A stretch of 64,000 nucleotides of DNA from Sulfurospirillum sp. 1612 (GCF_036556685.1 NZ_CP140614.1:1364001-1428000), one strand, 5' to 3'; shown: positions 54,010 through 63,069, counted from the first letter of the stretch. Notes: generated from the sequence alone by a model not told the origin. Numbers and translations: made by a program.

Positions 54010-54096
54010 TATTGCTAACAAAAGTATATTTTTTATTTTGAAAAATATGCTAAAATTGGAACATATAAAAAATAAAAAACAATCAAAGGAATATTG

Positions 54097-55116
54097 ATGA
54101 ATTACAGGTATATTGGGAAAAGTGGCTTGAGAGTGAGTCCAATTTGTCTTGGAACGATGACATTTGGTAGCTTTTGTGATAAAAAAGAATCTTTTAAAAT
54201 CATGGATAAAGCTTATGAGCGAGGTATTAACTTTTTTGATACAGCAGAGCTCTATCCAGTGCCTGCTTCTAGCAAATACAATGGTCGCACTGAAGAATTT
54301 ATCGGTGAATGGATGAAAGACAAACCCAGAGACTCGATTATCCTCGCATCAAAAGTAGCAGGAGCATCCAATGGATGGTTTGTACCACCAATCCGCCATG
54401 GTCTCACTGCTGTTGATCGATTTCATATTACCAAAGCATTAGATGAGAGTCTCAAACGATTACAAACAGATTATCTAGACCTCTACCAAGTTCATTGGCC
54501 GGATATGACGGTACCAATAGAAGAGACGTTAGAAGTTTTAGACGAATTTGTAAAAGCAGGAAAAATACGCTATATCGGAACGTCTAACGACACCGCTTAT
54601 GGCCTAACAAAAGCGAATGAAGTGGCAAAATTCAAAAATTTAGCACGCTATCAATCTATCCAAAATAACTTTTCAATTCTCAATCAAAGATTTTTAGATG
54701 AGTTAGCGCAAGTCTGTCAAAAAGAATCCATCTCTTTATTGCCATATTCTCCATTAGCAGGGGGCGTTTTAACAGGAAAATATAATCAAAAATTTATGCC
54801 TCAAGACGCACGATTTGCAAAATACCTCAACAATCCAAATCCACGCGTTCAAGCACAAGCTGCACGATTTGTCAATGATAAAACCTTGGCTTCGGTAGAA
54901 AAATATCTACAAATAGCCAAAGAATTCGACGTCAATCTTACCACACTAGCCACAGCATGGAGTATGCATTTTGATTTTATTGCCTCTACGATTATTGGGG
55001 TTACGGATGAGACACAACTTGATGTTATTTTCGATGCCTTTGATTATACAATTTCACCAGAATTGATGCAAAAGCTCGATGCTGTTCATAAGGAAATTTT
55101 GTATCCAATGGGTTAG
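54097..55116 (+). CDS. Aldo/keto reductase
   Basis: NADPH-dependent oxidoreductase with a TIM barrel, 339 residues. The catalytic tetrad is visible: Asp and Tyr in FFDTAELYP (about 47–55), Lys in ILASKVAG (about 86) and His in LYQVHWPD (about 129). The NADP-binding LPYSPLAGGVLTGKY stretch lies near 220. It resembles the Tas/YghZ-type branch. The start ATG 54097 is six bases after AAAGGA. Its stop overlaps the convergent 115-residue gene by four bases. Confidence 0.93.
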   Translation: MNYRYIGKSGLRVSPICLGTMTFGSFCDKKESFKIMDKAYERGINFFDTAELYPVPASSKYNGRTEEFIGEWMKDKPRDSIILASKVAGASNGWFVPPIRHGLTAVDRFHITKALDESLKRLQTDYLDLYQVHWPDMTVPIEETLEVLDEFVKAGKIRYIGTSNDTAYGLTKANEVAKFKNLARYQSIQNNFSILNQRFLDELAQVCQKESISLLPYSPLAGGVLTGKYNQKFMPQDARFAKYLNNPNPRVQAQAARFVNDKTLASVEKYLQIAKEFDVNLTTLATAWSMHFDFIASTIIGVTDETQLDVIFDAFDYTISPELMQKLDAVHKEILYPMG

Positions 55117-55460
55117 CGGTACATCTTCCAATTTGACAATTCAAACAAGTCCGGTGTCGCAGACACTTTTGTGAAACCGGCACTTGTTAAGTAACTCAAT
55201 CTCCCTTGAGAGAGACATACCACAAAACGCTCTTCAAAAACAGCATAATTTCTACCGCTAAGATAAGAAAAAAGCTCAGGAAAAGAGGTAGGCTCCACAT
55301 AACACTCCTCAGTCACACGACACGCAATGACATCTTTGAGTATCTCCAAAAACATCTCATTTTTTGCCACCCACGACGGGAGCGACCAACTCTGTTCTGG
55401 ATAACTAAAATTCCCAAATAAATCTGAAGTTTTTAATTTTGTTCTTTTATTAGCATTCAT
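55113..55460 (-). CDS. Hypothetical protein, 115 aa
   Basis: Unrecognised soluble protein. Short, with two cysteines (about 47 and 53) and a Trp-rich N-terminal third (WSLPSWVAKNEMFLEIL near 25–41). GAGAAG precedes ATG 55460. It lies convergent to the reductase gene and divergent from the DMT transporter. No function is proposed. Confidence 0.6.
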   Translation of the reverse strand: MNANKRTKLKTSDLFGNFSYPEQSWSLPSWVAKNEMFLEILKDVIACRVTEECYVEPTSFPELFSYLSGRNYAVFEERFVVCLSQGRLSYLTSAGFTKVSATPDLFELSNWKMYR

Positions 55461-55487
55461 AATCTTCTCTTTTTGTCATTTCAGTGA

Positions 55488-55493
55488 TATAAT
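55488..55493 (+). promoter_or_regulatory. -10 box for the DMT transporter operon
   Basis: TATAAT lies 22 bases before AAAGGA and about 34 bases before the proposed ATA start. It is separated from the divergent 115-residue gene by 28 bases. Confidence 0.55.
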
Positions 55494-55521
55494 ATCTTTT
55501 TTTAAAAATAAAGGATTTATT

Positions 55522-56412
55522 ATACCAGTTTTTTTTCTATTAATATTATGCGTTTTATTTTGGTCGGGCAATTTTGTCATTGGTAGGTTTGTTCACTCAG
55601 ATATCGACCCCTTGCAGTTAGCATTTTTTAGGTGGCTTGGAGCCGCTGTGTTTATGTTGCCCGTCATCATTGTCAAATTTGGTAAAATCACCAAAGTGAT
55701 TAAAGAGCATTTTCTCATACTCACCCTCCTCTCGTGGCTTGGTATCACAGCATTTAATACCTTATTGTATGTCGGATTGCAATATACCACAGCAACCAAT
55801 GCGCTTTTGATTAACTCTTTTATTCCTATTCTCATTTTGGTCTTTTCTTTTTTTATTCTCAAAATTCGCATCAGTCCAAAACAGTTTACAGGGATTCTTA
55901 TCTCCACCTTAGGCGTTATCTTCCTAGTACTTCGAGGTCAAATATCTACACTGAGCACGTTAGAACTCAATCAAGGAGATATTTGGATTATTGTCTCCTC
56001 CTTAACATGGGCACTCTACTCAGTACTTGTCAAATTTAAACCCAAAGAATTAAATGATCTTGAATTTTTTACTACCATTGTATTTGTAGGTCTCTTTTGG
56101 CTCTTTCTTATCTACAAATTCATGGGATATAGTGTCAATGAGGATATGGCAAAAGTTTATGCACACCCTTGGGTCTTTGTTTATGTCTCCTTTTTTACCT
56201 CCGTACTATCTTTTTACTTTTGGCATCAAGGTATCCATCATATCGGAGCGAATAAAACCGGTCAATTTACCCATCTCATGCCGCTATTTGGTTCAATTTT
56301 GGCTTATTTATTTTTAGGAGAAAAACTCCATCTTTACCATATTTTTGGGGCGTTACTTATCGCAACAGGCATTTACCTCTCTTTGTTTAGCAAACGAAAA
56401 GGGATTATTTGA
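55522..56412 (+). CDS. EamA/DMT-family transporter 1, putative ATA start
   Basis: Ten-helix metabolite exporter of the drug/metabolite superfamily, with two EamA repeats (about 5–140 and 155–290). The first ATG/GTG/TTG in frame (TTG 55612) would delete helix 1 and part of its loop. Upstream, AAAGGA (55510–55515) is followed after six bases by ATA 55522, with ATT 55519 next to it; no ordinary start codon lies between. The segment that is regained (VFFLLILCVLFWSGNFVIGR) is the typical first EamA helix. About 296 residues, the normal size. The substrate is unknown. Overlaps the next gene by four bases. Confidence 0.88.
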   Translation: MPVFFLLILCVLFWSGNFVIGRFVHSDIDPLQLAFFRWLGAAVFMLPVIIVKFGKITKVIKEHFLILTLLSWLGITAFNTLLYVGLQYTTATNALLINSFIPILILVFSFFILKIRISPKQFTGILISTLGVIFLVLRGQISTLSTLELNQGDIWIIVSSLTWALYSVLVKFKPKELNDLEFFTTIVFVGLFWLFLIYKFMGYSVNEDMAKVYAHPWVFVYVSFFTSVLSFYFWHQGIHHIGANKTGQFTHLMPLFGSILAYLFLGEKLHLYHIFGALLIATGIYLSLFSKRKGII

Positions 56413-57269
56413 AATATACCGGTTTCCTGCTCGTTCTCTTTTCGAGTATCTGCTTTGGGGTGATGCCAATCTTTGCAACTTTTGCCTATCAAACAGGCCT
56501 CAGCGTGTCGGTTGTTTTGTTGTTTCGATTTCTGCTTGCAGCCATTTTATTGAATCTTTATGTTCTGATAAAAGGATACAAATATCCAACAGGAAAAACA
56601 CTCATCATTCTTATCATGATGGGCGGGGTAGGATATGCCACGCAATCTTTTTTATATTTCACAGCTTTGACACTCATTGGCTCCTCTCTCACCGCGATTT
56701 TACTCTATCTTTATCCTGCTATTGTGTTGCTGCTATCCATATTTTTACTCAACACAAAAATCAAGAAGATTGAGATTATCGCACTCATTTTAGCGATGAT
56801 TGGAGCGCTACTTGTTATTGGAATCAAATTTGAACAGATGAATTACATCGGCATTTTATTTGGTATCGGTGCTGCTTTTGTCTATTCGATTTATATATTA
56901 GCCGGCTCAAAAGTCATGCAGGGTATTCATGCCCTCGTCGGTGCTACGGTCATCATCAGTAGTGCCTCTGTGGTTTATTTGCTATTTACCCTCTCAGCTC
57001 ATGCAACGATGCCGGCAACAACACAACAATGGACCTGGGTATTTGCGATTGCCATGGTCTCAGGAATCTTAGCAATCGTGACTTTTTTCTCTGGCATGAA
57101 AATCGTCGGTCCCGTCAAAGCTTCTATGATTTCAACATTTGAACCGGTAGTGACAGTGTACCTTTCTTATTTACTTTTACATGATACAATCACCCGCTAC
57201 CAAATCTTAGGAGCTATTTTAATTATTACAGCCGCTATTTTAATTTCTAAGGAGGGAAACCATGAGTAA
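56409..57269 (+). CDS. EamA/DMT-family transporter 2
   Basis: Second ten-helix transporter (286 residues), a paralogue or partner of the first. Starts with helix 1 (about 3–24, FSSICFGVMPIFATFAY) and shows two EamA repeats. It starts at TTG 56409 (AAGGG ahead) overlapping the first by four bases, so the two may form a pair; most EamA proteins act alone. Substrate unknown. The methyltransferase gene follows with an eight-base overlap. Confidence 0.9.
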   Translation: MKYTGFLLVLFSSICFGVMPIFATFAYQTGLSVSVVLLFRFLLAAILLNLYVLIKGYKYPTGKTLIILIMMGGVGYATQSFLYFTALTLIGSSLTAILLYLYPAIVLLLSIFLLNTKIKKIEIIALILAMIGALLVIGIKFEQMNYIGILFGIGAAFVYSIYILAGSKVMQGIHALVGATVIISSASVVYLLFTLSAHATMPATTQQWTWVFAIAMVSGILAIVTFFSGMKIVGPVKASMISTFEPVVTVYLSYLLLHDTITRYQILGAILIITAAILISKEGNHE

Positions 57270-57987
57270 ATGGGATGAAAAAGCAAAATATTACACACGC
57301 TATACACCGGGTAATGATAGGTTTGAAGCAAAAGTTTTGGATACGTTAGCACAATCAAAAATTGATATCACTAACAAAAAAATCATAGATATTGGTTGTG
57401 GTACGGGGGTTTATACCTTACGCATTGCAGCACACGCTGCTCACGTTGATGCCCTTGATTCTTCACAAGGAATGCTTGAAGTTTTGCGCCAAGATGCTCA
57501 AAAATTACACCTTAATAATATTACAATCTTGCCAGAACCCTGGCGTACATTCTTGGTGAGTCCCAATAGTTATGACTTGGCACTTTGTACGATGTCACCC
57601 GCACTCGATGAGCCTCAAGATTTTATGAAGATGACACAATGTGCAAAGACAAAAGTCTATCTCGGTTGGGCAGGACGTAGGTCTTCACAAATCCTAGAGG
57701 CACTCTTTCAAGCGCATCAAGCCACCTATAGCCATCCCAATGGTGCCGGAAAACTCGCCACGTGGCTAGAAGAACAAAAGATTGCGTACACGTGTATCCC
57801 CTTTGATGAAAATCGCGAAACAATCAAAGATTTTGATACAGCATTTCAAAGTTTCATCTGGCATCTTGAAGTCCGAGGTGTTACTCCTGATAAGCAGAAG
57901 GTAAAGACCGTATTAGAACAATTCTGCGATAGTGATGGCAATGTGACAGAAAAAATGATGAATAAGATGAATTTGATTCTATGGTAA
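57262..57987 (+). CDS. SAM-dependent class I methyltransferase
   Basis: A 241-residue methyltransferase. Motif I IIDIGCGTGVYTLRI (about 39–53) binds SAM; the acidic residue after strand 2 is in VDALDSSQG (about 67–75) and motif IV is LALCTMSPALDEP (about 110). The substrate is not readable; UbiE-like small-molecule enzymes share this pattern. GGAGGGAAACC precedes ATG 57262. It lies in a compact operon with two transporters and mutY. Confidence 0.88.
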   Translation: MSKWDEKAKYYTRYTPGNDRFEAKVLDTLAQSKIDITNKKIIDIGCGTGVYTLRIAAHAAHVDALDSSQGMLEVLRQDAQKLHLNNITILPEPWRTFLVSPNSYDLALCTMSPALDEPQDFMKMTQCAKTKVYLGWAGRRSSQILEALFQAHQATYSHPNGAGKLATWLEEQKIAYTCIPFDENRETIKDFDTAFQSFIWHLEVRGVTPDKQKVKTVLEQFCDSDGNVTEKMMNKMNLILW

Positions 57988-58382
57988 ATAAACCCTGTCC
58001 GTGTGGAAGTCATATCAAATATAAAAAATGCTGTCGCCCTTTTCATGAGGGTAAAGTCGCAAAAGATGCTTTGACGCTGATGAAATCACGCTACAGTGCT
58101 TATGCAAACCACCATTATAAATATATCATGAGCACCACACACCAAGATCATGATGATAGCAAAAAAGATCCAAAAATCTGGCAAGCAGAGATTGAGGATT
58201 TTTGTGCGCACACGCAATTTCAAAAATTACAAATTTTAGAATTTATCGAGGGGCAAACGGAGGCTTATGTGACCTTTAGAGCATCCTTGTTATCAGACAG
58301 TAACGATGTCTCCTTCACAGAGAAAAGTCGATTTCTCAAAGAAAACAATCGTTGGTATTATGTCTCTGGTGACATCCTCTGA
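57981..58382 (+). CDS. YchJ-family SEC-C motif protein
   Basis: A 133-residue protein with an N-terminal zinc-binding SEC-C motif (CPCGSHIKYKKCC, 5–17), followed by a YchJ/NTF2-like domain (RSYSAYANH-like MKSRYSAYANHHYKYIMSTTH region near 34–54). These proteins are widespread; function is not settled. The start overlaps the methyltransferase by seven bases, without its own ribosome site. Confidence 0.88.
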   Translation: MVNKPCPCGSHIKYKKCCRPFHEGKVAKDALTLMKSRYSAYANHHYKYIMSTTHQDHDDSKKDPKIWQAEIEDFCAHTQFQKLQILEFIEGQTEAYVTFRASLLSDSNDVSFTEKSRFLKENNRWYYVSGDIL

Positions 58383-58386
58383 TACT

Positions 58387-59355
58387 ATGAGCTCCTCACT
58401 CCATCAGAACATTCAACTGTGGTATCACCAATACGGTAGAGTTGATTTGCCTTGGCGAAAAACGCGTGATCCTTACAGAATTTGGGTGAGTGAAATCATG
58501 CTACAACAAACACAGGTCAAGACCGTATTGGAGCGATTTTATTTCCCTTTTTTAGAGGCATTTCCCACTTTCAAATCTCTCGCTCAAGCGCCATTGGATG
58601 CGGTGCTAAAACAATGGGAGGGATTGGGATATTATACAAGAGCGCACCATCTTCATAAAGCAGCACGACAATTAGGAGAGACTTTTCCAAAAAGTGTTGA
58701 GGAGCTCGTCGCTTTACCGGGTATTGGTCCAAGTACGGCTCATGCCATTTGCGCTTTTGCCTACGAGACACCCGTGCCTATTTTAGATGCCAATATCAAA
58801 CGGATATTGTACCGCTTTTATGGCCTAAAATCAGCTACGCCAAAGCAACTATGGCATTATGCCTATGAACTTTTGGATTCGCATCATCCCTATGAATACA
58901 ATCAAGCGATGATGGATATTGGCAGTATGTTGTGCCAATCAAAACAGACCCATTGCGATGCATGTCCCTTACAATCTCACTGTCTTGGCACTCAAACCAA
59001 TCCTCTGGATTTCCCACCAATGAAACAGAAAAAAGAAGTTCCCATCCGTCAACGCCATATTGTCATTTATGAGCATGACAAACAGCTCGCACTCATCCAA
59101 AGAAAGAGTCGTTTTTTACACGGATTGTGGGGTTTTTATGAGTATGAAACAGTCTATCATGAGGGTCAGTGTCTTGGTAAAATCATCCAAAAATATAGCC
59201 ATTTTCACCTGCATGCAACCGTCTATCTTTCTCATAAAAAAATCCATCATGATAGGTGGTTTCTAGAAGAAGAGCTCCAGACACTCGCACTCAGTAGCGC
59301 AGATTCTAAGGTGCTAAAACTCTATTTGAAACACCTTGCGTCAAAGGGTTGCTAG
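58387..59355 (+). CDS. mutY: A/G-specific adenine DNA glycosylase MutY
   Basis: Removes adenine mispaired with 8-oxoguanine. The 322 residues include LPWR (about 20), the catalytic Glu in SEIMLQQTQV (about 35–44), helix-hairpin-helix LPGIGPSTA (about 110–118), catalytic Asp in ILDANIKR (about 137) and a 4Fe-4S cluster C-x6-C-x2-C-x5-C (about 182–198). A C-terminal NUDIX-like 8-oxoG recognition domain follows. ATG 58387 is four bases after the SEC-C stop; the longer frame overlaps that gene. The stop overlaps the convergent thioredoxin gene by four bases. Confidence 0.94.
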   Translation: MSSSLHQNIQLWYHQYGRVDLPWRKTRDPYRIWVSEIMLQQTQVKTVLERFYFPFLEAFPTFKSLAQAPLDAVLKQWEGLGYYTRAHHLHKAARQLGETFPKSVEELVALPGIGPSTAHAICAFAYETPVPILDANIKRILYRFYGLKSATPKQLWHYAYELLDSHHPYEYNQAMMDIGSMLCQSKQTHCDACPLQSHCLGTQTNPLDFPPMKQKKEVPIRQRHIVIYEHDKQLALIQRKSRFLHGLWGFYEYETVYHEGQCLGKIIQKYSHFHLHATVYLSHKKIHHDRWFLEEELQTLALSSADSKVLKLYLKHLASKGC

Positions 59356-59672
59356 GACATCATGATAGTATAAGGACGTTCTATCTCTCGCATGACTTCA
59401 TCAACGCTCATATTACGAGATTTTCTCAGAAATTCTTTTCCATCTAGATAAATCAAGACCGTCGGTACGGTAAAGACGCCAAACTGTGGGGCAATCTCTT
59501 CAGTGATGGACACATCGACACTCTCAACAACAAAAGCTGGAAAATGTTCATCTAATGCTTGCACTAACTTTGGTTTCAGCACATGGCAGACATTACAAGT
59601 TGGTGCAGAAAAGTAGACCATAACAGCGGGATTTGTGGCAATAGTATTGTTTATATTTTCAATGGTTTGCAT
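59352..59672 (-). CDS. Thioredoxin-family protein
   Basis: A 106-residue thioredoxin fold with active site CNVC (APTCNVCHVLKP, about 28–31), differing from the classical CGPC, and the cis-proline loop VFTVPTVLIY (about 72–81). It probably reduces cytosolic disulfides, or acts as a general thiol-disulfide protein; no signal peptide is present. ATG 59672 is preferred over a TTG 30 bases upstream. No ribosome site is visible and a strong TATAAT lies only six bases before the ATG, suggesting a leaderless mRNA. Confidence 0.88.
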   Translation of the reverse strand: MQTIENINNTIATNPAVMVYFSAPTCNVCHVLKPKLVQALDEHFPAFVVESVDVSITEEIAPQFGVFTVPTVLIYLDGKEFLRKSRNMSVDEVMREIERPYTIMMS

Positions 59673-59678
59673 GGCGTG

Positions 59679-59707
59679 ATTATAGTATAATCGCCCACAC
59701 AATGCAA
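59679..59707 (-). promoter_or_regulatory. Thioredoxin gene promoter
   Basis: The minus strand reads TTGCAT-N17-TATAAT, followed by six bases and the ATG. Transcription would begin at or next to the start codon. Confidence 0.6.
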
Positions 59708-59747
59708 TAGTATTGTTCTGATTTTATTCTAGAAGATTGAGAGAGGA

Positions 59748-59772
59748 GTGCATGAGGCAAAGCCCCATACAC
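59748..59772 (-). terminator. Hairpin terminator after proX
   Basis: On the minus strand GTGTATGGGGC pairs with GCCTCATGCAC (two G·U pairs) around a TTT loop, seven bases beyond the proX stop. A pyrimidine-rich tail (TCCTCTCTC) follows instead of a pure U-run. Confidence 0.5.
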
Positions 59773-59778
59773 ACATTA

Positions 59779-60750
59779 TTATTTCGCTGCTTTTGCTTCT
59801 TGTATCCATTTGTCAAAAGTTGCTTGATGTTGTTTGATCCACATTTTCGCATGGCGTTGCATATCGGCATCTTTATCTTGTCCCTTTGTGATGAGTAAAT
59901 TTTCACTACTGACATCATTGACACTCAATTTCATGATAGAAAAAAGTTTTGCGACATCAGGATGCTTGGTCTCAATACTTTTATTGGCCACGATTTTTTG
60001 GTTGTTAATGCTAAAGCCAAAATCCATTCCATTTGGAAGTTTGGTACTTTTGACAATAGGATGAGCAGAGTGTGTTACTTGCAACCAAGTCACATCTTTA
60101 CCCGGAACTAAAACACCACTAACCCAATACGGTGTCCAAGTATAATATAAAATTGGCTTGCCTTTTTTGTATCGTGTGATGGCATCTGCTATAATCGCAG
60201 AATATTGTCCTTGATTGTGAGTGACGGTTTTATCAAGACCATATGCTTTTAATTGATAGTTGATGACTTTTTCACATCCCCAACCAGGATTACATCCTGC
60301 AAGGTCTGCTTTACCATCTCCATTTGCATCAAAAAGCTTTGCAATTTTTGGGTCTTTGAGCTGATTGATATATTTGATATGATATTTGTCTGCAGTCTTT
60401 TTATCAATGAGATAACCTTGAGCGGAATTGGCGATATAAACCCCTTTACTAAAAAGTTTTTTGTCTCCGCCTGCCTTTTCAACCATAGCATCATGTAAAG
60501 GTCTCCAGCTATCTGCTAGGAAATAGATATCATTACTCTTGCTATTTTGAGCTATCGTCTCATATCCTACCGCATATGCGACTTCTTGAATCGGTTCTAC
60601 TTGATATCCCAATGCTTTAAGCGCATCGATAACGATATAAGTTTGAAAACTTTCTCCTGCGATGGAGCTTTTTAAAGGCACCACTTTAACACCGGCATAC
60701 AAACTGCCTGTTAAAAAAATTAAAACAAAACTCAATAAAATTTTCTTCAT
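59779..60750 (-). CDS. proX: Glycine betaine-binding protein ProX
   Basis: Periplasmic OpuAC-type binding protein, 323 residues, with a signal peptide (1–19, ending LYAG). Tryptophans that could cage the trimethylammonium group are visible in [11 protein letters not shown] (about 78–88), NPGWGCEKV (about 154) and TWTPYW (about 204). TAAGGAG precedes ATG 60750. It is the last gene of proV–proW–proX, with a four-base overlap to proW. Confidence 0.93.
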   Translation of the reverse strand: MKKILLSFVLIFLTGSLYAGVKVVPLKSSIAGESFQTYIVIDALKALGYQVEPIQEVAYAVGYETIAQNSKSNDIYFLADSWRPLHDAMVEKAGGDKKLFSKGVYIANSAQGYLIDKKTADKYHIKYINQLKDPKIAKLFDANGDGKADLAGCNPGWGCEKVINYQLKAYGLDKTVTHNQGQYSAIIADAITRYKKGKPILYYTWTPYWVSGVLVPGKDVTWLQVTHSAHPIVKSTKLPNGMDFGFSINNQKIVANKSIETKHPDVAKLFSIMKLSVNDVSSENLLITKGQDKDADMQRHAKMWIKQHQATFDKWIQEAKAAK

Positions 60751-61745
60751 TTACTACTCCTTAAATTATAGATAAGTCCAACCGGACCTCTTTCATACCA
60801 TTTACTCTTGTCTTTTTTGTCTTTCTTACCCATTTGTTGGGTGAGTCGGTCTAATACAATCGCTAATAAAACGATGCCCAAGCCACCAACTGCTGCCAGA
60901 CCAATATCAAGTCTGCCGATACCTCTTAGCACCATTTGTCCCAAACCTCCAACGGCAATCATCGAAGCAATGACCACCATAGAGAGTGAGAGCATCAAGG
61001 TTTGATTAATACCTGCCATAATTGTAGGCATGGCCACAGGTAACTGGACTTTAAACAACATTTGAGTGCCACTAGCACCAAAAGATCGTGATGCTTCAAT
61101 CAAATCCGCAGGTACTTGCCTAATACCCAAATTGGTCAAACGAATCAAAGGAGGCAAGGCGAAAATAATCGTCACAATGACACCTGGAACGTTGCCGATA
61201 CCAAATAACATGACAATAGGGATCAGATATACAAATGCTGGCGTGGTCTGCATCGCATCCAAAATAGGCCTCAATATATTATCAAATCGATCACTTTTGG
61301 CACTGAGAATCCCAAGAGGAAGCCCTAAGAGCATTGAGAAGATAACCGAAGTCAATACCAAGGCTAATGTAATCATAGATTGTTCCCAAACCCCTATAAA
61401 TCCAAGTGCAAGAAATGATAATAAGGTCAAAAATGCCATCTTTTTTGATGACACTTGCCATGCTAAAAGTGCAAAGAAGAGGACAATAATAAAGGGATTG
61501 ACGTGTAATAAAAAGTTCTGTACGCCGAGTAATATAGTCTCCACTGGTACTTTTGCTAATTGAAAAAAATCTCGAAAGTTACCGACTACCCATGATAATG
61601 ATGAATCTACCCATTTGTCCAAAGGAAGCACCATATCTTTAAAAGGATGCGAAATATCAAAATGATAGGCCGCTTTTTGTGACGCTTGCCCCCAATCCAT
61701 CGTTGAATTTTGCTCTACAGCTGTACCCCAAGGATTACTACTCAT
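60747..61745 (-). CDS. proW: Glycine betaine ABC permease ProW
   Basis: Permease of 332 residues with a hydrophilic N-terminal tail of about 75 residues and six to seven helices. The EAA loop is [22 protein letters not shown] (described in part; about 218–238). The segments [14 protein letters not shown] and [21 protein letters not shown]-type sequence are typical of ProW. GGATATATAA precedes ATG 61745, overlapping proV by eight bases. Confidence 0.94.
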   Translation of the reverse strand: MSSNPWGTAVEQNSTMDWGQASQKAAYHFDISHPFKDMVLPLDKWVDSSLSWVVGNFRDFFQLAKVPVETILLGVQNFLLHVNPFIIVLFFALLAWQVSSKKMAFLTLLSFLALGFIGVWEQSMITLALVLTSVIFSMLLGLPLGILSAKSDRFDNILRPILDAMQTTPAFVYLIPIVMLFGIGNVPGVIVTIIFALPPLIRLTNLGIRQVPADLIEASRSFGASGTQMLFKVQLPVAMPTIMAGINQTLMLSLSMVVIASMIAVGGLGQMVLRGIGRLDIGLAAVGGLGIVLLAIVLDRLTQQMGKKDKKDKSKWYERGPVGLIYNLRSSK

Positions 61746-62940
61746 TTATATATCCTTCATCAAAAGTTTCAAGCAAAATGCTTTTGGAGATAGAGCCTTT
61801 ATATTTGCCATCTTCACCCACTACTGCAATTGGATTTTTATGAGAGGCGACCACACTAATAATGTCACTAATAGGGGTATTCTCCAAAATGGTTTCTTGC
61901 TCGATAATGGCATCATAAATCGTTCCTCCGAGTTTTTGTTGTTTACTCAAAGAAGCCATCGTCAAACATCCAAGATATTTATTATTTTTTTCAACAAAAA
62001 AACCAAAATCTCTGTCATAATCACTCATATATTGCATCGCTGATTTTATCCCACTTCCCTCTTTTTTGACAATCGTTAGATTTGATTTTCTTGCGATATG
62101 TGAAGCACTCAGCACTGAGGTAACATTGACCCCCTTAAAAAATGATTTGACATAATCGTTGGCCGGATTACTAATAATCTCTTCGGGCGTTCCGATTTGA
62201 GCAATATTGGCATTTTCCATAATAGCAATACGATCTCCAATACGAATCGCTTCGTCAAGATCATGAGAGATAAAGACAATCGTGCGTTCTTGTTCATTTT
62301 GCAAATTTAAAAGTTCATCTTGCATTTCGGTTCTGATCAAAGGATCAAGTGCTGAAAATGCTTCATCCATGAGCAAGATATCAGGATCATTTGCAAGCGC
62401 TCGAGCAAGTCCCACGCGTTGTTGCATCCCGCCGCTGAGTTCATCAGGATAGACATCACCATAATTTTCTAACCCAACTTGTTTCAATGCGGCATTGGCT
62501 TTTTCATAACGTTCAGATTTAGAAACTCCGCTCAAATCGAGTCCAAATGCCGTATTATCGAGAATATTTAAGTGTGGCATCAATGCAAAAGATTGAAAGA
62601 CCATAGAGATTTTGTTTCTGCGTATATTTTGCAACTTCTTATCACTGAGATTTGTGACTTCAATATCATCGATAAAAATTTGTCCGCTTGTTGGTTCAAT
62701 CAACCTATTTAAAAGTCGTACCAGAGTAGATTTGCCAGAGCCAGATAATCCCATAATGACAAAAATTTCACCTTTGTACACTTCAAATTCAGCATTCTGA
62801 ACACCTATTGTCATTCCAGTTTTTCTAAATATTTCCTCTTTGTTTTGACCTTTATGTACCATTTTCATCGCTTGTTTTGGATTATCTCCAAAAACTTTAT
62901 AAAGGTTTTTTACGACGAGTTTTTTTTCTCTTTCTTCGAT
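61738..62940 (-). CDS. proV: Glycine betaine ABC ATPase ProV, putative ATC start
   Basis: ATPase of the osmoprotectant importer. The first ATG in frame (62868) lies inside the conserved ProV N-terminus. The sequence upstream translates to [17 protein letters not shown], the usual ProV start, and ATC 62940 lies six bases after AAAGGA. No ATG/GTG/TTG intervenes and a stop occurs at 62959–62961. This gives 400 residues, like E. coli ProV: Walker [10 protein letters not shown] (about 65–73), signature [14 protein letters not shown], Walker [14 protein letters not shown], and two C-terminal CBS-type domains (about 280–395) for ionic-strength sensing. The ATC start is inference. Confidence 0.93.
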   Translation of the reverse strand: MEEREKKLVVKNLYKVFGDNPKQAMKMVHKGQNKEEIFRKTGMTIGVQNAEFEVYKGEIFVIMGLSGSGKSTLVRLLNRLIEPTSGQIFIDDIEVTNLSDKKLQNIRRNKISMVFQSFALMPHLNILDNTAFGLDLSGVSKSERYEKANAALKQVGLENYGDVYPDELSGGMQQRVGLARALANDPDILLMDEAFSALDPLIRTEMQDELLNLQNEQERTIVFISHDLDEAIRIGDRIAIMENANIAQIGTPEEIISNPANDYVKSFFKGVNVTSVLSASHIARKSNLTIVKKEGSGIKSAMQYMSDYDRDFGFFVEKNNKYLGCLTMASLSKQQKLGGTIYDAIIEQETILENTPISDIISVVASHKNPIAVVGEDGKYKGSISKSILLETFDEGYINE

Positions 62941-63014
62941 ATTTTTTCCTTTTATGTGTTATTATTTGACAAAAATATTGTAAAATTATTACATGTTTTA
63001 TGTCGTTTATATTC

Positions 63015-63020
63015 ATTATA
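63015..63020 (-). promoter_or_regulatory. proVWX -10 box
   Basis: The minus strand reads TATAAT about 75 bases before the proposed proV start, leaving a leader of roughly 70 bases. ACATAAAACATGT, an imperfect inverted repeat in the leader (plus 62991–63003), could be an operator. Confidence 0.5.
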
Positions 63021-63069
63021 CTTGTTTAAGCATAAATTTTTATTAAAAATTTTTTGTTTATTATTACGG

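Noticed and set aside
54149-54168. TTGGAAC followed by TTTGG, resembling a sigma-54 promoter
   Set aside because: It lies inside the aldo/keto reductase coding region and lacks the required GC at the -12 position.
61066-61563. 165-codon frame antisense to proW
   Set aside because: Complementary to conserved permease sequence; no independent start signal or family match.
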